In this document: one piece after another, positions 58,584-64,000 of the stretch
How the letters are laid out: each line of letters begins with the position of its first letter
Numbering within the stretch: position 1 is the stretch's first letter
Notes under the pieces: generated by a model
Told to the model about the DNA's origin: nothing
Seen by the model: only the letters and a program-made list of their open reading frames with translations
Database searches by the model: none
Made by a program: the position numbers and the translations under genes
From: Curvularia sp. ZM96
Taxonomy: Eukaryota; Ascomycota; Dothideomycetes; Pleosporales; Pleosporaceae
Assembly: GCA_022457065.1 (NCBI GenBank)
Contig: JAJGBQ010000001.1
Span: 3,038,001-3,102,000, forward strand
DNA length: 64,000 nt
Direction: 5' to 3'

Positions 58584-58923
58584 TCCGCTGTAGTCGTTAA
58601 TGGTACATAATCACCTTCTTTTTCTTACACGCTGCGTTGGTACAACGTGTCTTTCGATGTGAATAGGAACCAATAAGTTGTTCTTACTCGGAATTTCAGG
58701 CGTGCAAGAAAGGGGTTGAAAAGTCGTGCCGCAATCTACTGAAGTTGCTGCCTTGCCACACCCCTGCCTTGCGTCGTCTTTTGTCGAGAGTCAGCCAATC
58801 CTCTCGCTCTTCGTTTTCTCCCATCGAGACTCTAGATTGAACACGACAGAAGCTGAACTAGTCGCCCCATAGCTACAAGAAGAACAACATCTGCACCAAA
58901 TTCCCCCTCCCAGGAATTTTATC
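58584..58923. promoter_or_regulatory. Promoter region of the 3-beta-HSD-like gene
   Basis: The 340 bp lead into the next plus-strand start, with C-rich and AGAAGAACAAC-rich leader sequence. I identify no specific site. Confidence 0.5.
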
Positions 58924-60024
58924 ATGAGCGACATCAAAATTGATGGCCCAGTCCTGATATTCGGCGGCTGTGGCTTCCTTGGACATCACCTAGTTCGTGA
59001 ATTTACCCGCGCGACCCCGAAAGTCTTCGTCGTCGACATCAACACTGAGCGTAATCGCAACCCAGATGCCACCTATCTTACCGCCAACGTCGTCTCGCGC
59101 GATGAGGTTGCCAAGGTCTTCCAGGAAGTAAATCCACAAGTCGTGCTGCACACGATTTCGCCCAACCCTTTTGAAGTCAACCGCTCAGTACTGGAGAAAG
59201 TGAACGTAGTCGGAACAGAGAACGTCATCGAGTGTGCCAAAGCCATTGGCACTGTTCGCGCATTCGTGTACACCTCCAGTTCGTCGATTGTGCACGACCA
59301 GCGCGGCCCCATGGTGGAAGCGACTGAGGACCTCCCCGTGCTGTTCTATCCCGACCAGGCAGAATACTACTCGCACACCAAAGCGCTCGCAGAAAAGATA
59401 GTGCTCGAGGCAAACCGTCAAAACGGCATGTTGACGGCGTCCGTTCGACCCGCAGCACTGTACGGGGCGGGTGATGGCATCATGACAACGAACATCACGC
59501 AACAAGCCCTCAGTGGTCGTGCAAACATTCAATTTGGCAACGAGTCATACCTCTACGATACATGCTACGTAGAGAATTGCACAAACGCGCAGATGCTCAT
59601 CGCAAAAGCGCTCCTCAAGGCCAGGGCATCAGCACCGCTACCAGCCGACGAAAAGATCGAGGGCGAAGCCTTCTTCGTCACGAACGACGAGCACATCCCC
59701 TTTTGGAGCGTATCCAGACTCGTGGCCGAGCTCATCGGCACGCCCGTCAAAGCGGAAGAAGTCAAGAGCATCCCGGTCTGGCTTATGACGGCTTTTGCTT
59801 GGATAGGCTCCTGGCTTTACTGGGTTTTTTCGCTGGGGAGAAAGCAGCCGAAGCTCACGCCTTGGGTGGTTCGCCTCCTGACGATGGAGCGTACGCTATG
59901 TGTAGACAAGATTAAGAAGAGACTTGGGTATAAGCCCAAGTTCACGAATAGGGAGGGCTGGGAGGAGGCGTTGAAGTGGGCGTTGCCTGAGGTGAATGGG
60001 GGCAAGGAGGGTAAGACTGCTTAG
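58924..60024 (+). CDS. 3-beta-hydroxysteroid dehydrogenase / sterol-4-alpha-carboxylate 3-dehydrogenase-like, 366 aa
   Basis: A single exon. It is an extended SDR with an N-terminal Rossmann motif (FGGCGFLGHHLVREF, G-x-x-G-x-x-G), acidic FVVDINTE after strand 2 (NAD preference), VVLHTISPNPFEVNRSVLEKVN, catalytic YTSSSSIV (Ser) and YYSHTKALAEKIV (Y-x-x-x-K), and RPAALYGAGDG. Near the C-terminus a membrane-associated segment (VWLMTAFAWIGSWLYWVFSL) is typical of 3-beta-HSD/Erg26 proteins. Erg26 removes the C-4 carboxyl during ergosterol synthesis at the ER. With a P450 next door it may instead be a specialised paralog. Without a genome-wide search I cannot tell, so no symbol is given. Confidence 0.9.
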   Translation: MSDIKIDGPVLIFGGCGFLGHHLVREFTRATPKVFVVDINTERNRNPDATYLTANVVSRDEVAKVFQEVNPQVVLHTISPNPFEVNRSVLEKVNVVGTENVIECAKAIGTVRAFVYTSSSSIVHDQRGPMVEATEDLPVLFYPDQAEYYSHTKALAEKIVLEANRQNGMLTASVRPAALYGAGDGIMTTNITQQALSGRANIQFGNESYLYDTCYVENCTNAQMLIAKALLKARASAPLPADEKIEGEAFFVTNDEHIPFWSVSRLVAELIGTPVKAEEVKSIPVWLMTAFAWIGSWLYWVFSLGRKQPKLTPWVVRLLTMERTLCVDKIKKRLGYKPKFTNREGWEEALKWALPEVNGGKEGKTA

Positions 60025-60662
60025 GACTAAGACGATGTGACTCCTACAGCGAGTGCCTATAGGAAAGTGGTTTCGCCATTTTCTGGAGATCTGTATTATC
60101 ACAGTACAGATTGCGCTCGTTTCTACCACGTGTTGAACGAACAGTATGAATAGTGTGGTGCAGTAGTACGACGTGACTGGATGCTTAATTTATGAGCAGA
60201 ATGAGCGACTTTGCATCAAAACATGATAATAGGAGATTTCAGTGCTATAAAGAGCCATCATTACAGTATCACAGTACCGATTTTACACACACTCAGCGTG
60301 TCATGACGTCACCCACAAATACGTTATTGCAACTCCCCTAGTTGCAATGCGCGCAATTTGGCTCTAGAATTTACAAACACATCCAACTCTCCCTTGAGAG
60401 CTTCCTATATCAGACAGTAGTGAAACACCTTATCATCCAGCGAGAATCACCTGCGCGCTACGAATGTTAACTGGACTACAGAGCGGGTTCGATGCCCAGA
60501 AGCAGCATATTGCCGATGCACGATGGATGCACGATGGATGCGTTCAGATGCATGTATTCCTTCGCTTCAGCATCTCAGTCGAGCGATGGCAAAATCACAG
60601 GGTGATTGTGAACCGTCTTTCTCTTCATCTTTATTCTTCACGAACTTGTGCGATAAGAAACC
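60025..60662. promoter_or_regulatory. Spacer and promoter region before the P450
   Basis: The 640 bp between two same-strand genes are AT-rich in the middle. A direct repeat GATGCACGATGGATGCACGATGGATGCG lies near 60514-60541 (unit GATGCACGATG, given in part). I see no gene. Confidence 0.5.
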
Positions 60663-62368
60663 ATGGCGATACCATGGGGTGCCGTCGATCTCCATACCAT
60701 CGTCCTCGTTTACCTCCCAGTTTCGCTAGCCGTGTATAGCCTCATTTGGACCATCTACACACTAACCTGGCATCCTCTGTCTAGCATCCCCGGACCCCTT
60801 TGGGCAAGCATCTCCCGCACATGGCTGATGTACCACCATGGAGTAGGCAATGTAGACACAGCCACTCGACAGCTACACGCACGCTACGGTCCCATTGTGC
60901 GCATCGCACCAGATGAAGTCACTGTGGCGGATCCAAGTGCGCTACCGCTCATCTTCCCTGTTCAAAAGCCGTTGCAGAAAACAGATTGGTATATCCCATG
61001 GCGGCCAAAGGGCCTGGGCTCCCAGCCAGATCTGTTCACCCAGACGGATGAGAAGGCGCATACGGCATACAGAAAAATCGTCGGAGGCGTGTACTCAATG
61101 TCTAGCACCTTGAGGAGTGAGGCAGGGCTAGATGAGATGCTGGGGCTTTTTATGGAACGATTGGCAGGGTTTGCAGATCGTGGCGAGGAGTTTGACTTTG
61201 GGCTTTGGTTGGAGATGTGGGTTTTAGTTCTTGCATGCTCGAAAGCTTGTTCTCCGTCTTTCTAACCTGTGAGCATGTAGGTACGCGTATGACAATATTG
61301 GTGTAGTGCTCTTTGGCCAAGCGTTCGGATTCCTGCGTGATAGCATAGATTACAACGGCTACATCCATGCTGTTCATCTTGCGATGCCCTTTCTCACGCT
61401 CTTGACGGTGACTCCGTACTATGTGCGGCCGTTTCTACTTCTCATCGCCGTGTGTATTCCCAAGCTACTCAAGGCTGTGCTAGCGATAGAGGATATCAAG
61501 AAGTCAGCGATCAAAGAGACTCAGAAAGCGACTGAGCGGTCAACGGAGGTGACAGGGAAACGGCCGGATGTTCTTTCCCAGCTTCTTGCCATCGTACAAG
61601 AAAAGGGAGAGAAGGTGAATTACTCGCACAGGGAAATTACGTCGGACATGTGGGTGGGAATGTAGGTACTGAGGGACAGAACGCCAGCACATTACACTGA
61701 CGAAGCACAGCATGGCGGGCGCGGATAGTACATCGGTGACCATGCGGTCTGTAATGTACTTTCTGATGAAGAATCCTGAGAAACTGGAGAAAGTCCGAGC
61801 AGAGGTGGATGCAGCTTTCGAAGACGGTACACTTTCATCGCCCGTGCCATATAGCCGGGTGTCCACGTTGCCGTATCTGACGGCGGTGATTAAGGAAGCC
61901 GGGCGGCTATTTCCTGCATTCTCAGTATCTATGCCTCGGTATGCACCAAGCCAAGGTCTCACGCTTTGCGGCAAATATATTCCAGGGGGCTATACTGTCG
62001 GCATGAATCCGGCTATTGTCCAGCACGACAGTGGTGTTTTTGGGGCGAACCTGCTCGAGTTTGAGCCTGAGAGGTGGCTTGAGAGCGAAGAGCGTACACG
62101 AGCGATGAACAGGGCCATCCTCGCATGGGGTGCTGGGACACGTACATGCGTCGGCAAGCCTGTAGGTGGCTCCAGACGTGACTGCTAGACGCTTACTGAC
62201 AGTGCACAGCTCGCGTTGACTCAGATTTACAAAGTCACGGCAGAGAGCTTGCGCCGGTTTACCTTTGAGATGGCGCACGACCGGCCGTGGAAGGTCCAGA
62301 ACTGCTCTTTCAACGTTCAGACGGATGTGGTGTGCAGGTTTAAGAGGAGAAAGTCGACTGCCACATGA
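60663..62368 (+). CDS. Cytochrome P450 monooxygenase, 514 aa (three introns)
   Basis: Model: exons 60663-61216, 61281-61661, 61711-62161 and 62210-62368; introns of 64, 49 and 48 bp. The N-terminal membrane anchor (TIVLVYLPVSLAVYSLIWTI) precedes the Pro-rich hinge SSIPGPLWA. The I-helix motif is MAGADSTSV, the K-helix ExxR is KEAGR, and the PERF-type motif is FEPERW. The haem loop is AWGAGTRTCVGKP, with the Cys ligand in place but Trp where most P450s have the first Phe (F-x-x-G-x-R-x-C-x-G). The sequence around LTWHPLSSIPGP and LHARYGPIVRIAPDEV recalls pisatin-demethylase-like fungal P450s. It is an ER-bound haem oxygenase needing a P450 reductase. Substrate unknown; adjacency to the 3-beta-HSD-like gene suggests a steroid or other polycyclic substrate only weakly. 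Confidence 0.92.
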
Positions 62369-63140
62369 AGGTTGTTGTCGGTACTACGCGTGATGCGACT
62401 GAATAAATGTAAGGCATGTCAAGCAAGGAAGCCAAGGGATCGATTTCCGGACTTGGGGGTAAATGGCGTGCAGTGTGATACCTTTCCTATAAAGCACGGA
62501 TGCAGGCTGCGGTGGGGATCATGTGGTTACCAGGAAGACCCTCGCAGGACAGGCGCCACGGAGCAGATCATCCAGGACGAGAATCAACAGATTTGAGAAA
62601 CAATTGCCCCAACGGGCAGGTTGAGACGTTGGACGGTACGGCTTGGCCAGACCATGGTTCGCTTGAGTGAATGAAGCATCTCGGTCGGGTGGGTGCATTT
62701 CCCCTGCGCTATTGTGAGTGTTTGTCGCTACGCCAGCCTGTCCATGGACGAGGCTGAGAAGCAGCGTGGATGCTATGGTGTGCGATGATGGACGTAGGGA
62801 TTACTGAAGCCGAGAGTAGATGCAGATGCAGATGTAGATGATGATTGACACAGGGGTGTCTTGATGACGACAGTGGACGAGGGGCCAGCTGCCTCCATTC
62901 GGACGGCTCACGGCCGCGATCCTGCTTGTTCCCTAGTCGCCCACCCGCTAACCCTGCCCTACCCAACCGGCTGTCACGACTCTCCATGTGAAGCTACAGT
63001 CGCGTAGAGTAGTTGCATCTTTGCACTACTTTTTCTTGGTGCTTTCTGTCCCTCTCTTCATGTCGCGTCCCATTGCCTGCTAGTGTCCGTGATCTTGAAC
63101 CAGCGCACCGCCACGGCCAAGTCAAGATAGGAGACATCCA
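62369..63140. other. Intergenic region with short GATGCA-type repeat
   Basis: Near 62818-62848 there is an imperfect hexanucleotide repeat (AGATGC/AGATGT). I see no gene. The right part is presumably promoter of the gene at the edge. Confidence 0.5.
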
Positions 63141-64000
63141 ATGCCCCCCCAGGAGCGGCACTCATGGCACAAGCCCAATGTCGCCAACCTGCCCCCAGAC
63201 TCGTATACGGCACAGAGACTGGTATACCATGTGTTCAATCCTGTGCAGACTACAGACTGACTAGCATTGCAGCAACATGCCACGCCTGAGCACCTTCACC
63301 TCACCTCGAGGCGCTACTTCATTGGCCCCATCCCGGTACGCATCTTCCCCACCATCTTCCTCGGCCCTAACCTGTGGAGACTGACTCTCTGTACAGACAT
63401 CATGGTTAACCAAGCATCGACGCGACTGGTACAAGCACCATCTCCGCATCAATTACTCGACGCGCGCCGGAACCTTTTCCTTAGACCCACGCGAAGCCCG
63501 CCAACGACGGCTGAGCGGACTCGAAGGCCCCAGTTCTTCCGCCCTGTTCCAGCACAGTTTCCCGCAGCCGGAGGATCTCGATGCCGAGGAGGGAGAAGAG
63601 AACGGGGGACAAGGGAAAGGCGGACAGCAGTCTGAGGCGAGCGGCGCAAATGCAGAAGCAGGTGTGACTTCGGTTACACCTCCCGCCTTGCAAATACCTC
63701 GCAGCTCGGAACAGAGAGAGGATGTAGTGACACAAGCGGAAGAGGACTACTTTGTTGATGCGCCTTCTGAGCCCGAGGATGACCATGGCGACGACGAAGA
63801 TATCCCACCGCCAGCGACACGGCGGTCAAGTGAGAAGACGTTTGTCACCGCGTCCTCTGTGCCAATAACCGATCCCAACGACGACCGCCCTACAGAAGAC
63901 CAAGAGCCGCAGCAGGAGGAGCAACACCAGCGGCACGACGAAGAGGAGCAGGAGCAGCAGCATGAGGAGCAGCACCCGGCGCAGGCAAGTGGATTACAAG
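63141..64000 (+). CDS. N-terminal part of a large protein, truncated at the window edge; possibly DDHD-type phospholipase
   Basis: Model: exons 63141-63221, 63273-63335 and 63397 to beyond 64000; introns of 51 and 61 bp keep one frame. It encodes SWHKPNVANLPPDSYTAQRL, then HLHLTSRRYFIGPIPTSWL, KHRRDWYKHHLRINYSTRA and ARQRRLSGLEGPSSSALFQ. A long acidic Gln/Glu-rich disordered stretch follows, with ESS-like repeats of EEQ/QQHEEQ near the edge. The RYFIGPIP-x-x-WL-x-K-H-R block reminds me of the N-terminal region of fungal DDHD-domain (phosphatidic-acid-preferring phospholipase A1-like) proteins. The catalytic part is outside the window, so the assignment is tentative. The start at 63141 is the first ATG in frame. 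Confidence 0.6.

Noticed and set aside
60475..60500. tRNA-like T-arm (GGGTTCGATGCCC)
   Set aside because: No matching acceptor, D or anticodon stems can be drawn around it. The similar GGGTTCGATG at about 49340 fails in the same way.

Overview
The window looks like nuclear DNA of a filamentous ascomycete, most likely a dothideomycete of the Pleosporales type. Evidence: short introns (46-178 bp, mostly 46-68) with GTRNGY donors and CTRAC-like branch sites; conserved fungal genes (flbD, MTC6, RRG7, MED21, TMS1, MCH1, SEC5); and filamentous-fungus families such as a CFEM receptor, rhodopsin-like membrane proteins and a P450. The order is assigned from the feel of the proteins, not from a search. 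I saw no rRNA, tRNA or CRISPR.

Layout. 1-6209 is GC-rich and gene-free and leads into the Myb regulator flbD (6210-7418). A second gene-free block runs to 12.7 kb. From 12.7 to 25.2 kb is a dense conserved block: MTC6, RRG7 and MED21 (divergent), a small unknown protein, TMS1 and MCH1 (divergent), and a single-pass membrane protein. From 25.5 to 31.4 kb is an accessory island. It holds an unrecognised gene (25985-27121), a scrambled decayed relative of it (27.66-28.40 kb), a 70-bp inverted repeat flanking both, and a second unrecognised gene on the minus strand. From 32.1 to 40.4 kb lie SEC5, a mitochondrial carrier, a possible nuclear-envelope protein and a MYND/ankyrin protein. From 41.1 to 43.3 kb an SDR and a cyclase-family enzyme form a pair. 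From 45.1 to 54.2 kb lie a CFEM receptor, two charged unknown proteins and a BTB/POZ protein whose 5' end looks frameshifted. From 54.6 to 58.6 kb is a decaying segment with a stop-interrupted SNF2-helicase relic and a rhodopsin-like gene with an in-frame TGA. From 58.9 to 62.4 kb a 3-beta-HSD-like enzyme and a P450 sit side by side. The right edge enters a truncated gene.

How the genes relate. Most are housekeeping singletons (secretion, transcription, mitochondrial function, transport). Divergent pairs RRG7/MED21, TMS1/MCH1, carrier/SAP-like and unknown/SEC5 probably share promoters. Possible pathway units are SDR plus cyclase, and 3-beta-HSD plus P450. The best candidate for something undescribed is the 25.5-29.1 kb unit bounded by the inverted repeat. 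All gene models were spliced by eye and checked for reading-frame continuity.
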